From IMG/VR virus record IMGVR_UViG_3300022562_000719, positions 1 to 53,954 of that record: a stretch of DNA of 53,954 nt; one strand, given 5' to 3'. The stretch comes from a virus. The notes beneath the pieces are model-generated. The model made no database searches. It was not told where the DNA came from and saw only the letters and a program-made list of their open reading frames with translations. Within the stretch, counting starts at the first letter, position 1; each line of letters opens with the position of its first letter. Below, in pieces: positions 38,951 to 47,233 of this stretch. Made by a program: the position numbers and the translations under genes.

Positions 38951-39469
38951 TTATACCGCCTTCGGTGGGAACGAGAGCTTGCCGAAGCAGTTCTGATACT
39001 TCTCAACCTTTGCGCTGATCGGGATCTCGGCGTAGTTATCGGTCGCCTCCAGCAAGCTGATCGAACCGGACGGCGTCAGCGTCACCTGCCCGATCCAGTA
39101 CATGCGCGTGCCGATCTCCGACGTGCCATCGATCTCAAGGATGCCCTTGAACTGCGTCTTGGTAAGACCCTTCAATTCAGGATAACCAGCAGTGTTGGTG
39201 GTGACATCGCTCAGAAAGATGTAAGCGGCATTCTCCGGCACGATCTCGTCGAGCACGAAGTCAACCTTCGCGCCGACCTGCGTAACCGGCTCATAATCGA
39301 CTGTAGCGACGCCCTCGCGTCCGCTGACGTGCGGCTTGGTCTGCACCGACGGTGTGTAATTGAAACTTTTACAATTGCCAACGTCGCGCCGGTTGTTGGT
39401 GCCGTCTTCCGTGAAGTAGACGATGCCCTTTGCAATTGTGTAGTTCTGGACTGACGGAGGTGTAGTCAT
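38951..39469 (-). CDS. Major tail tube protein
   Basis: 172 aa. The beta-sandwich pattern of siphophage tube proteins is clear: IAKGIVYFTEDGTNNRRDVG, KVDFVLDEIVPENAAYIFLS, FKGILEIDGTSEIG and GSISLLEATDNYAEIPISAK. Strong binding site (AAGGAGC) ahead of ATG. Immediately upstream of the chaperones in transcription order, as expected. Confidence 0.8.
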   Translation of the reverse strand: MTTPPSVQNYTIAKGIVYFTEDGTNNRRDVGNCKSFNYTPSVQTKPHVSGREGVATVDYEPVTQVGAKVDFVLDEIVPENAAYIFLSDVTTNTAGYPELKGLTKTQFKGILEIDGTSEIGTRMYWIGQVTLTPSGSISLLEATDNYAEIPISAKVEKYQNCFGKLSFPPKAV

Positions 39470-39492
39470 TTTGGATTGCTCCTTGGTTTCTG

Positions 39493-39975
39493 CTACAAGA
39501 GGTCAGCAGGGTTGAACGGATAACCGATCTCAAAGTTTAGCTGCATGTCCGTGCCAAGCAGCGATCCGCGCGAATACTTCGTGGCAAATCCCTCGTAGGA
39601 GATGTAGCCAAGCGACGCCCCGTAGCGGACGTTGGGAGCGTTAGTGATGAGCGTTCTAAGCGTGGTGTCGTTCAGCAGCGCCGGCACGATGAGTGCGCGC
39701 AGCGCGTTGATCTTGGTGCCGAGCTGATCAGGCGTCGTGCCGATGCCGCCAAGCACGAGCGGTTCCATGAGCAGCATACCCGGCATCATTCCTATCGCTT
39801 TATCCCGTGCGTTCGGAGGACGCAGTTCATCGCCGTCAAGTAGCACTAGATAATTCTCGCCGGTCTTTTGCAACTCATTCAAGTCAACGACGCCACGACC
39901 GAGAAAGCCTGACTTTTTAATTCCCTTGAGGACATTGTACATCCCAACTAGGATGCCCTCGCGACGGTCATACAT
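39493..39975 (-). CDS. Tail terminator/completion-like protein (160 aa)
   Basis: It begins MYDRREGILVGMYNVLKGIK. Size, position before the tail tube gene and the final strand MQLNFEIGYPFNPADLL fit tail terminator proteins that cap the tube. ATG overlaps the upstream stop by 8 bases. Family call uncertain. Confidence 0.55.
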   Translation of the reverse strand: MYDRREGILVGMYNVLKGIKKSGFLGRGVVDLNELQKTGENYLVLLDGDELRPPNARDKAIGMMPGMLLMEPLVLGGIGTTPDQLGTKINALRALIVPALLNDTTLRTLITNAPNVRYGASLGYISYEGFATKYSRGSLLGTDMQLNFEIGYPFNPADLL

Positions 39976-40324
39976 CGGCGTCGTCCCGCAAGAGCAGTAG
40001 TGCCTCGCCGTCGTCGATACCGTTCAGCGTCGGATGCGGCTCCCAGTTGCCGATGGTCCAAATCTTACCGTTCATCACGAGTTGCCCGTCCTTGATATCG
40101 TCGCGCAGCGATAGATCCAGGTCAAGGATCTCCTTCATGCGCACCATCGCGGCAGGCTTGAACGTCGTGACCTCCACAGGTCCGAAGCTCGGATAGGTGA
40201 GCTGCGCAGTCTTGTCGATCACGGTCACGTCGTGCCGCTTGCGCCTAGTAGTAACGATGGTCGCCGGCACGCCCATGCGATCGTATGCCACGTCAAATAA
40301 CTTCTCTTGATAATCAATTGGCAT
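39968..40324 (-). CDS. Head-tail connector-like protein (118 aa)
   Basis: It begins MPIDYQEKLFDVAYDRMGVP. Beta-barrel pattern with PATIVTTRRKRHDVTVIDKT and VMNGKIWTIGNWEPHPTLNG matches the small stopper/adaptor proteins between head and tail in size and order. No binding site beyond overlap with neighbours. Confidence 0.55.
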   Translation of the reverse strand: MPIDYQEKLFDVAYDRMGVPATIVTTRRKRHDVTVIDKTAQLTYPSFGPVEVTTFKPAAMVRMKEILDLDLSLRDDIKDGQLVMNGKIWTIGNWEPHPTLNGIDDGEALLLLRDDADV

Positions 40325-40656
40325 CAGCTTTCCCCAGTCCGGATGCCGGCGATGAACGGGAACTCCCAGTGCGCGATGCGCTCGTAGTTAGTGTCGCTCG
40401 CGTTTATATCGATGATGGCTGTATACTCCTCGCCGTCTTCCAAGCTGAGGGACGCGGAAAGCGCCACGACGTAGTTACCAGCACCGAGCGACGTCATAAC
40501 CAGTGGCCACGCCTCGCCGGAAACTTCATCAGCACCTTTCTTGATCGTAACGGTCACGGTCTGCCCAACCAGCGGCGTGTCGTTAATCGTCTCCTTCACA
40601 TCAGACAGGAGCAGATTGTTCGTGTTGGCGACGTAGGCCAAGGCCATTTGAGCCAT
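40324..40656 (-). CDS. Small beta-sandwich structural protein (110 aa)
   Basis: It begins MAQMALAYVANTNNLLLSDV. The core (VGQTVTVTIKKGADEVSGEA, LGAGNYVVALSASLSLEDG) has the same pattern as the N-terminal domain of the fibre protein at 40878 (PTVTISKAGASF, GNGWYKVAG). AGGAG lies eight bases before ATG at 40656. It may be a virion surface or neck protein. Confidence 0.5.
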   Translation of the reverse strand: MAQMALAYVANTNNLLLSDVKETINDTPLVGQTVTVTIKKGADEVSGEAWPLVMTSLGAGNYVVALSASLSLEDGEEYTAIIDINASDTNYERIAHWEFPFIAGIRTGES

Positions 40657-40877
40657 TAACCGCACTCCTGCATGTCTGGCGTCCCGTCTATAGGCTGCTG
40701 CACTTCTATGTTCCCGCCGTCGTAATACGGAGCCACTGACAGCGCGCTATCGATCATCGGGATGAAACTGATGCCGGCGCACACCAGCCAGCCATGACGC
40801 GTGATCGGGTTAGCTCCTACCTTTGGAAAAAGATATTTGGTAAAGAGCCTATGCGGGAAAAGGCGTTCAGGAAACAT
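40656..40877 (-). CDS. Hypothetical virion-region protein (73 aa)
   Basis: It begins MFPERLFPHRLFTKYLFPKV. Short N-terminal repeat of R-L-F-P/K, then HGWLVCAGISFIPMID. The start follows the previous stop immediately (TAAATG). Similar short proteins accompany phage head-fibre genes. Function unknown. Confidence 0.5.
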   Translation of the reverse strand: MFPERLFPHRLFTKYLFPKVGANPITRHGWLVCAGISFIPMIDSALSVAPYYDGGNIEVQQPIDGTPDMQECG

Positions 40878-42095
40878 TTAGGTTGGATCCAAAACGACCG
40901 CTGTACGATTGCCATCAGCGTCGGCATCCACAATCAATCTGTTTTTCATGTCATTAGTGTCGCGCGTTATAACCTGCGGCGTTGCCGCGCCACTTAGTTT
41001 GCCGCAGAGCGCTGACAACACTAGGCGATGACAATCGCGTTCAGTTATTCCTAATTCCACACCATTAGCCTTAGTAAATTTAGCCTCTGCAATGCTATCG
41101 CGCTCTCCAGCCTCTAGCGTCATTGCATCTCCCGCCACTGCTCTGCTTGAAATCGCCGCGTCTAGATTAGCCAGCCGCGTATCGCCAATAGCAGTAAGCG
41201 CCGCGCCTCCCGTTCCGATAAGAGAGCCGATGGCATTGACTGCGGTTATAATGTCAGACTGGTCAGCAGGGTCAATTGGCAAGTTATCCGTTTTAGCTTT
41301 AATCGCTAATATGTCCGCATTATCGGGCGCGGTATAATCCGCAGCGGCAAGCCGCGAAGACATAGCCGCGTCGAGATTAGCCAGCCGCGTATCGCCCAGC
41401 GCTGTTAGACCTGCGCCCGCCGTCCCCACCTGCGCCGCAAGGCTTGTTAATGTTGCTTCATTCGCAGGATCATTTGGCAAATTATCCGTCTTTAATTTTA
41501 TAGCATCATCCACAGCTTGAACAGCCGCAATATCAGCAGAGATAGAAACACCAGTTGGCGCTCCTAATCGCGCAAAAGCATCACCAGTCATAGCGGGCGC
41601 TGTGGAGGACTTCCAATCTATGACATTACAGTCTATTTGATTCGCAACCGTAAAGGCCATCTTATCAGTTTGAGTTTTAATTGCAGCGCTATCGGACTTA
41701 ATAGAATCCATATCAAGCCCGCCCGCGTCACTTATCGGCAAACCTCCAGCCGCGTCTGGCGCCGCATTAGGCAAGGCAGTTAAGCCCAGCCTCACCGCGT
41801 CAGCAGGATTAAATGAAACAATTTGCGCAGCTTTACCATCATATGGGTCTGCGCCAGTTGCTGTAGCGTGCAAAAGAATCTCACCAAGCGTATTTGTGTC
41901 AGTAGAATTGCCTGCGACTTTATACCAACCATTCCCTATTTCAGTAACAGCGCCAGATGGCGCGGCAAAAGAAGCACCAGCCTTTGATATTGTTACAGTA
42001 GGACTTAATCCAGTTTTACCTGTAATGTGATCAGAGCTATCAACCATTAGGAATGTTAAAGGAGTCCCAGATGAACTTTGAAGTATGAGCAACAT
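40878..42095 (-). CDS. Virion fibre protein with coiled-coil repeats (405 aa)
   Basis: The N-terminal ~100 residues form a beta domain (LSPTVTISKAGASFAAPSGA). The middle holds tandem repeats: KTDNLPNDPANEATLTSL with ALGDTRLANLDAAMSSR, and KTDNLPIDPADQSDIITA with AIGDTRLANLDAAISSR, spaced about 70 residues apart and also near-identical in DNA. Such repeats build trimeric fibres on heads or tails. Located among capsid and connector genes, so head-fibre is the better guess. AT-rich, no strong binding site. Confidence 0.6.
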   Translation of the reverse strand: MLLILQSSSGTPLTFLMVDSSDHITGKTGLSPTVTISKAGASFAAPSGAVTEIGNGWYKVAGNSTDTNTLGEILLHATATGADPYDGKAAQIVSFNPADAVRLGLTALPNAAPDAAGGLPISDAGGLDMDSIKSDSAAIKTQTDKMAFTVANQIDCNVIDWKSSTAPAMTGDAFARLGAPTGVSISADIAAVQAVDDAIKLKTDNLPNDPANEATLTSLAAQVGTAGAGLTALGDTRLANLDAAMSSRLAAADYTAPDNADILAIKAKTDNLPIDPADQSDIITAVNAIGSLIGTGGAALTAIGDTRLANLDAAISSRAVAGDAMTLEAGERDSIAEAKFTKANGVELGITERDCHRLVLSALCGKLSGAATPQVITRDTNDMKNRLIVDADADGNRTAVVLDPT

Positions 42096-43031
42096 TTATA
42101 CCCCCAACTGTCGTGAACCGATTCGCGGCGCGATTGAACGCCTAGCAAAAACGCTACCACCAGCAACAGGAGAAGCAATCATCATCATAAGCGGCAAACT
42201 ATTAAATCCATCATCCGTAAACGTAACAGAGCTACCACTTGCCTCTCCGCTACAGGATGAGCGAAAGCGCGAATACAAACCACTTGTATCAGTGTTACAA
42301 TAAACTCCCAAAACATATTCCCCTGAATCCGGCACAGTGTAAGGAGAATCAAGCGCAACAGATTCCCAGCCTGTCGCTCCGTGCGTGAAATTTTTACTCG
42401 CAACAACGTCATAATTTGTAGTTGAATTGCGCTTCAAAAGCTTAACTGTTTTTGATCCGCCATAAACACTATAGAGCCCAATCGAGTTAACAATCAAACC
42501 TCTAAAAATTAAATCATTATCAACAGAAGTATATCCAGTATAGCCATGCGTGAGTGATCCCACCTCCGCCGCCCTACATGTTGTTGAATCTGCTATTGCT
42601 GATAATTCAAATCTAAAGCATGGTGCAAAAATAGCGTCTTCACTATACCCAGTTGCACTACCTGTTTGATCGCCTGCTTTATAGCCGCGTGGATTGTTTG
42701 ACGTGTTAGTTGCATAATATCGCATGTTGGTTGCGAAATAAGCCCCCAAAACGATATCACCGCTTGCAGGTGTCGTATAAGGGGATGACAGGGTGAAGTC
42801 TTCCCAGCCAGTGCCTCCGTGCGATATGCTCTGATCATATAATACAGTGTAATCACCTGCGCCATTTCGCTGCCCAACCTTCGCTTTGCCAGAAAACGCT
42901 AGTGATGAATAAACCCCAACCTTGGTAATGGTCGCGCTGTTTTCAACAAACTTTGTGCGCTCAAATGCCGTATAACCAGCATAGCCAGCCGAATTAACTA
43001 CAGGCTGGGGCGAGGTGTCTAGTAAATACAT
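42096..43031 (-). CDS. Virion surface protein with two tandem beta-sandwich repeats (311 aa)
   Basis: Two copies of one domain are evident. Copy 1 has KVGVYSSLAFSGKAKVGQRN, HGGTGWEDFTLSSPYTTPAS and GDIVLGAYFA. Copy 2 has SIGLYSVYGGSKTVKLLKRN, HGATGWESVALDSPYTVPDS and GEYVLGVYCN. This is a clear internal duplication typical of capsid decoration or fibre-tip proteins. ATG at 43031 is chosen because it follows GGGATTGAG. TTG at 43052 would add seven residues. Next to the fibre gene and the glycosyltransferases that might modify it. Confidence 0.6.
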   Translation of the reverse strand: MYLLDTSPQPVVNSAGYAGYTAFERTKFVENSATITKVGVYSSLAFSGKAKVGQRNGAGDYTVLYDQSISHGGTGWEDFTLSSPYTTPASGDIVLGAYFATNMRYYATNTSNNPRGYKAGDQTGSATGYSEDAIFAPCFRFELSAIADSTTCRAAEVGSLTHGYTGYTSVDNDLIFRGLIVNSIGLYSVYGGSKTVKLLKRNSTTNYDVVASKNFTHGATGWESVALDSPYTVPDSGEYVLGVYCNTDTSGLYSRFRSSCSGEASGSSVTFTDDGFNSLPLMMMIASPVAGGSVFARRSIAPRIGSRQLGV

Positions 43032-43044
43032 CTCAATCCCAATA

Positions 43045-43140
43045 TCACGCAAAAATCATTTGATATTCAGGGGCGCGGGCTGGGGAAGCGAGCATGACCG
43101 TTGCGGCGTTTAACATTTTTATTGTCCACAAGACAGTCAT
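43045..43140 (-). CDS. Possible tiny protein (31 aa)
   Basis: It begins MTVLWTIKMLNAATVMLASP and ends EYQMIFA. Hydrophobic, signal-peptide-like. ATG lies two bases after the upstream stop and its own stop overlaps the next frame, so coupling is possible, but no binding site is visible. Confidence 0.3.
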   Translation of the reverse strand: MTVLWTIKMLNAATVMLASPARAPEYQMIFA

Positions 43141-43141
43141 A

Positions 43142-43897
43142 TCAGTTCCAATGCTGCTTCACGATTGAATTGGCTGGAATCTCCCAAGGCTTCGGCTTAC
43201 CGTGAAAGAAAACGATGCGCGCATTATCTGGCATCGCCCTGTCCTGCACGTCGAACCGATACGACAATACGCCGTCCTCGCGCGTCCACATCTTCTCGCC
43301 GTTGAGCTGCCGCGACACCCATGCCTGATCGCTGCCGCAGCGGTGCTCCCGCATCACAGTCATCGGCGAGGTCTTCCGGTCGAACGTCTCCCACACCTGC
43401 GCCCGCGCTCCTGCGTTCATCAGAACCATGCTCGTGTTGTACTTGAATCGGTCAGGCTTGGATCTGGCAAGCACATCTTCCCAAACAACGAAGTCATCGT
43501 CGTAGCGGTCGAGCAGAGGGTCAAGTGATCCGCAAATAACCGCATCCAGATCGATAACGCATAGGCGCTCACCAAACAATTCAGCCGCGTCAGGTCTAAA
43601 AGCAGCGAGTTTCGGAAAGGCATTGCCGTACCTGATTAGTTCCTTCTCCAGCGGAGCAACCCGAATGCCGGCATCCAAGCCAGCAGCGTCGTCTGTCGCG
43701 CACACCAGCTCATGCGGCAGGGACAGGTTCCGGTCGATCATCCGCCGCAAGACGTTCACGTGCTTCGACTGGTACTTGTTGCCCCAGCGGAAGCACAGGA
43801 ACGTGATCGGCGCTCTCGTCCCACGCGCGGGCGAGCCACTTGCAGCGCGCTCTGAGCACGGGATCTGCCGGGTTGAATCGATCGTGGAATGAAACAA
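43142..43897 (-). CDS. Glycosyltransferase-like protein 2 (up to 251 aa)
   Basis: GT-A-type fold: PITFLCFRWGNKYQSKHVNV, HELVCATDDAAGL, then LCVIDLDAVICGSLDPLLDR (D-x-D metal site) and NTSMVLMNAG. It is a paralogue of the next entry. The only start found is TTG at 43897, deep inside the upstream gene (188-base overlap), while the conserved domain begins about 30 residues later. The true start may be lost or atypical, or the pair may be read as a frameshifted fusion. Likely adds sugars to virion or host glycans. Confidence 0.7.
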   Translation of the reverse strand: MFHSTIDSTRQIPCSERAASGSPARGTRAPITFLCFRWGNKYQSKHVNVLRRMIDRNLSLPHELVCATDDAAGLDAGIRVAPLEKELIRYGNAFPKLAAFRPDAAELFGERLCVIDLDAVICGSLDPLLDRYDDDFVVWEDVLARSKPDRFKYNTSMVLMNAGARAQVWETFDRKTSPMTVMREHRCGSDQAWVSRQLNGEKMWTREDGVLSYRFDVQDRAMPDNARIVFFHGKPKPWEIPANSIVKQHWN

Positions 43898-44561
43898 GTT
43901 TGACTCCCTGTCCTAGCTCGTCGCCCTGGCACTCTTTCGGGTCATCGCGAAACGCATAGATGCCGTCCTGCTTGCCGAACGTCGGTGGGTCACTGTCGTT
44001 CTTGTAGGTCAAGTGCGCAATGACCGCCTGATCGCTGCCGACCCAGCCGCACGCCTTGGCAGCAATGGCTGTGAACTCTTTTCTCTTTTTGAATTCGAGC
44101 CACACATGCTCCATCGCTCCGGTGTCCATCAGGATGAGCGATGTGTTCAGCGCAAAGTTCCTGTATCTACCTTGCGAGTGGCTGCGCCAAATAATGAACG
44201 GCTCGGTGCGCTTGGCAATGTGCGAGATGTCGCCGGTCACCACCATGTCGAGGTCTAGCTGCATTATACGCGAACCGAAGTAGCCCTTCATCTCACGCGA
44301 GAACAAACGCAGCCGCCTGTAATTTGGCTTGAGCAAGATCCCGCTGTCCGAGTAATGTGGGCGACCGCAAGATACACTGTTGATATCTACGACTCGAATT
44401 TCCTTGTTCAGCCCGACCGGGTCATCAGTCGCGCAGTAATAATTGAACGGCACACCCATGAACCGCTTTAGTTGATTGTACTGGCGGTTTACCTGCTCAG
44501 ATGTGTAGTCAATCCAGCCAACCTTGTTCTTCCACTTCCAAACCACGACGCTAAGCGGCAT
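43710..44561 (-). CDS. Glycosyltransferase-like protein 1 (283 aa)
   Basis: It begins MPLSVVVWKWKNKVGWIDYT. GT-A pattern: FNYYCATDDPVGLNKEIRVV, then SRIMQLDLDMVVTGDISHIA (D-x-D) and NTSLILMDTGAMEHVW. AAGGATC precedes ATG at 44561. The conserved domain appears to end near ARCKWLARAW. The last ~45 residues overlap the second glycosyltransferase in another frame and look unlike the family, suggesting a lost stop codon. Confidence 0.75.
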   Translation of the reverse strand: MPLSVVVWKWKNKVGWIDYTSEQVNRQYNQLKRFMGVPFNYYCATDDPVGLNKEIRVVDINSVSCGRPHYSDSGILLKPNYRRLRLFSREMKGYFGSRIMQLDLDMVVTGDISHIAKRTEPFIIWRSHSQGRYRNFALNTSLILMDTGAMEHVWLEFKKRKEFTAIAAKACGWVGSDQAVIAHLTYKNDSDPPTFGKQDGIYAFRDDPKECQGDELGQGVKLVSFHDRFNPADPVLRARCKWLARAWDESADHVPVLPLGQQVPVEARERLAADDRPEPVPAA

Positions 44562-45090
44562 TGCGGGTGATCCTTGCAAAGCCCTTGACGGTGTCGATCA
44601 TCTCGATGTTATACGCGCCGTTGAGCCGCTTCAAAGTATTCTGCTCGCCCTCGCGCTTGGCATCGTGCAACAGAATGACCGGCGCTCGGTCCAGCGCGAA
44701 CAGGAGCGTGTTCAACCGGCTGCAATTTTCCTGACCTGGAAAACGCGGCGCAAATTTCGGACTCGCTTCCATTCCAACAGGACTGTCGACGAATATCAGA
44801 TCGAACTTCTTACCGTTGAGTGCAGGGATCTCGATGACCGGCGTGTTGTTGTATGGAAGCAGCTTCACGTTCTTGTACTTGGCGAGGTTCGCCTTCGCGA
44901 TCATGAACCACTTGGCCTGGTGCTCCAGCGTCGTGATGTCGGTGCAACCAGCCTCGACCCATGCCAGCGTCGAATTGCCCGGGCCAAACTCCAGCACCGT
45001 CTTGGCGTTCGCGCGCTTGGCCTCGGCGATCAGCGTGCCGTAGTCGTCGAACGTGAATACGCTCTTTTCTTCCTTATACAGTTCAAACAC
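44551..45090 (-). CDS. SAM-dependent methyltransferase-like protein (179 aa)
   Basis: It begins MFELYKEEKSVFTFDDYGTL. Rossmann motif I is TVLEFGPGNSTLAWVEAG, followed by ITTLEHQAKWFMIAKAN and KFDLIFVDSPVG. Phage class I methyltransferases of this kind often sit with glycosyltransferases. GTG at 45090 is chosen because AGGAGG lies nine bases upstream. A TTG at 45117 has no site. Overlaps the DUF115 gene by 8 bases. Confidence 0.75.
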   Translation of the reverse strand: MFELYKEEKSVFTFDDYGTLIAEAKRANAKTVLEFGPGNSTLAWVEAGCTDITTLEHQAKWFMIAKANLAKYKNVKLLPYNNTPVIEIPALNGKKFDLIFVDSPVGMEASPKFAPRFPGQENCSRLNTLLFALDRAPVILLHDAKREGEQNTLKRLNGAYNIEMIDTVKGFARITRNAA

Positions 45091-45754
45091 GCGCCACTTC
45101 CTCCTCGTAGTCGCCAAACGGAAACATCCGGTGCGCGCTGTCGGGGTTGACGTTCACGCACTCCAACCCGAACTTAGCTGCTGACTTCGCCACGTAATTG
45201 AGATCCGTCGCGTGCCGCGCCCAGTTTCCCTCGCGCTGATCGTAAGGGTGCTTCTCGTGGTGGTGCGTTCGCCCGTTGCCAGCCTTGCCGTCGAGGCCGA
45301 GCAGCACGCAGCGCTTCGCGCCGTAGTGCATCGCCACGTTGATCGCGGCGGTCATCGTCGTCGCGTTGATGCAAGCCGCCCCGCGATTAGTGGCCAAGCC
45401 GTTGTCGGGGCGGAAGCGCATCAGCGGCTTGAACCTCTTGTCAAACTTGCCGGCTGCGAGGCTTATGATCGTGCCGGCAAACGCTTTTAGCTCCTTGCGG
45501 TCCACGTGCCAGCCCCACCAATCCGGATCGCTGAACACCAGCGCGTCGGCTGAGGGGTAGGCAAGATAGCTGGTATTGATCACAATGACGCGCCTGCCGG
45601 CGAGCTTGCTCAGATCCAAGTTAAGAACCGAAGTGCCGCCGCCGAGTATGAAGACCGTCTCACCCGGCCACTCGCGCGGGACGCTCCAGAACAGGCTTCG
45701 TACAGGGACCACAGAGCGGAGTGTTACGTCCGCTCTGCGTATTACTTTCTGCAT
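45083..45754 (-). CDS. DUF115 / MptE-like Rossmann-fold protein (223 aa)
   Basis: It has TVFILGGGTSVLNLDLSKLA, then RRVIVINTSYLAYPSADALV and FSDPDWWGWH, the pattern of DUF115-like phage proteins related to motility-accessory glycan enzymes and MptE. Later RGAACINATTMTAAINVAMH and CVLLGLDGKAGNG fit the same fold. Likely part of a sugar-transfer module with the two glycosyltransferases and methyltransferase. It follows the capsid gene directly. Confidence 0.7.
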   Translation of the reverse strand: MQKVIRRADVTLRSVVPVRSLFWSVPREWPGETVFILGGGTSVLNLDLSKLAGRRVIVINTSYLAYPSADALVFSDPDWWGWHVDRKELKAFAGTIISLAAGKFDKRFKPLMRFRPDNGLATNRGAACINATTMTAAINVAMHYGAKRCVLLGLDGKAGNGRTHHHEKHPYDQREGNWARHATDLNYVAKSAAKFGLECVNVNPDSAHRMFPFGDYEEEVARV

Positions 45755-45760
45755 GGCCTA

Positions 45761-46765
45761 TCAGGTGGTCGCGTCGCTGCCTACCATCAGGCACTTCGGG
45801 AGCCGCACGTAGGACAGGTGGTTCGACTGAAGTTCCAGCCGCACGCCCTTGTCGTTGTCCATCGGAATCATCTTGCTGTAGCGCGGGAGGCCCACAGTGT
45901 TGACGGTCTCGATGTAGTCGGCAGGGCAGAACACGGTGTTGAACATGTTCGGCACGCCGAGCGGACCAAAGTAGCAGAGGTCCGGATCGATGAACGGCGT
46001 GTCGCCGATGTAGCCCTGATAGTTCTCGAACAGGATGCCAGCGTAATCGAGCTGCTGGTACGGAGCCAAGGTGCGCAACCGCTGGCCTTCCTGATACGCA
46101 AACGTGCCGCGCACTTCGGTGTGCGAGATCAGCCGATCCCAGAAGTTATCGCCGCACAACCCGAGGATGCCAGTGGACGGCAAGCCGCCCAGGTTCTTCT
46201 GAATCGTGCGAACGATACCGTAGCACTTCTGCGCCACCGCACCTGACGCGGGCGAGGTAGCTTGCAGATCGAAGTACACCTCGTCCTCCTGCGTCACGCC
46301 CATCTCGGTGAAGAGATTGAGCGTCGAGGAGTCGGCGTAGGTGATCACGCCCTTCCACGCGCCGACGCGCGTGGCTTCGAGCGTCGCGTCGAAGTACGGG
46401 ACGTTCTGCGCCATGCGGGCATTGACCACGCCCTGCACTGTTTGCGTAGCCATCTCGCTACCGAACGCGCGCACGCCCTGCACCTCGTCGGCCATTACCG
46501 CATCGTCGATCTCGAAGTGACGGGCAGGAATGGTGCGCATCGTGCGCTTGACCTTCTCGGTGGTCGTGCCGGGACCGCCGCGCGGCGTCGGAGAGATTAG
46601 CGAGATCACGCCGTCCACCTGTTCGAGTCCGACGCTGGTAGTTGTGATACCGCGTTCGCTGAAGATGCCCATCGCGCCGAGACGTCCAGGCGTGTAAGGC
46701 AAGTTGTTGAAGCTGTCGGTGAGTGAAAGAATACCGAAAGCATCAGAGTTGAAGACATCCAACAT
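45761..46765 (-). CDS. Major capsid protein (lambda gpE family)
   Basis: 334 aa. N-terminus MLDVFNSDAFGILSLTDSFN, then GRLGAMGIFSERGITTTSVG and RTIPARHFEIDDAVMADEVQ are the signature of Phage_cap_E. HK97-fold shell protein. AAGGAAC precedes the ATG. It follows the gpD-like and protease/scaffold genes in transcription order, as in lambda. Confidence 0.95.
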   Translation of the reverse strand: MLDVFNSDAFGILSLTDSFNNLPYTPGRLGAMGIFSERGITTTSVGLEQVDGVISLISPTPRGGPGTTTEKVKRTMRTIPARHFEIDDAVMADEVQGVRAFGSEMATQTVQGVVNARMAQNVPYFDATLEATRVGAWKGVITYADSSTLNLFTEMGVTQEDEVYFDLQATSPASGAVAQKCYGIVRTIQKNLGGLPSTGILGLCGDNFWDRLISHTEVRGTFAYQEGQRLRTLAPYQQLDYAGILFENYQGYIGDTPFIDPDLCYFGPLGVPNMFNTVFCPADYIETVNTVGLPRYSKMIPMDNDKGVRLELQSNHLSYVRLPKCLMVGSDATT

Positions 46766-46810
46766 TGCTCAGGTTCCTTTGTGGTTGAACGCTATGATGC
46801 GTTTCGGTTT

Positions 46811-47194
46811 CTAGCGGACTTTGATCTTGGAGTTGGACAGCAACTCCGCGTTCTTGGTGGCGATCTTGCTGCCGTCGTTCACCGTCGTGTCATAGAGCAG
46901 GCAGTTGCCGTTGACCTCCGCGTCGAGGTTAAGGACAGCCGCTACCACGTCAGCGTCGGTAGCGTCGACGTAGTTGATGCAGATGGCAATACCAGTCTGC
47001 GAGCCGTCAGCACCGGTTGCCGGCGACGGGACGTACTTGCCGCCGCTGGTGAGCTTGCCGAGCACGGTGCCGGGATAGACTTTGCCGGCTCCGCCGCTGC
47101 CGCCCAGGATCGTCACGTTGTCGCGCGACCCCGCACCATCCAGCTCGCTCAAGATGAACTCGCCAGCATGGTTCGTTTCAGTGAGTGTGGTCAT
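46811..47194 (-). CDS. Head decoration protein (lambda gpD family)
   Basis: 127 aa. FILSELDGAGSRDNVTILGG, then VYPGTVLGKLTSGGKYVPSP and the IAICINYVDAT segment match gpD-type trimeric decoration proteins that stabilise the expanded capsid. AAGGAAGACAACCA precedes the ATG. Confidence 0.88.
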   Translation of the reverse strand: MTTLTETNHAGEFILSELDGAGSRDNVTILGGSGGAGKVYPGTVLGKLTSGGKYVPSPATGADGSQTGIAICINYVDATDADVVAAVLNLDAEVNGNCLLYDTTVNDGSKIATKNAELLSNSKIKVR

Positions 47195-47233
47195 TGGTTG
47201 TCTTCCTTTTCAGAAGGGAGGGGTTCTGCGACG

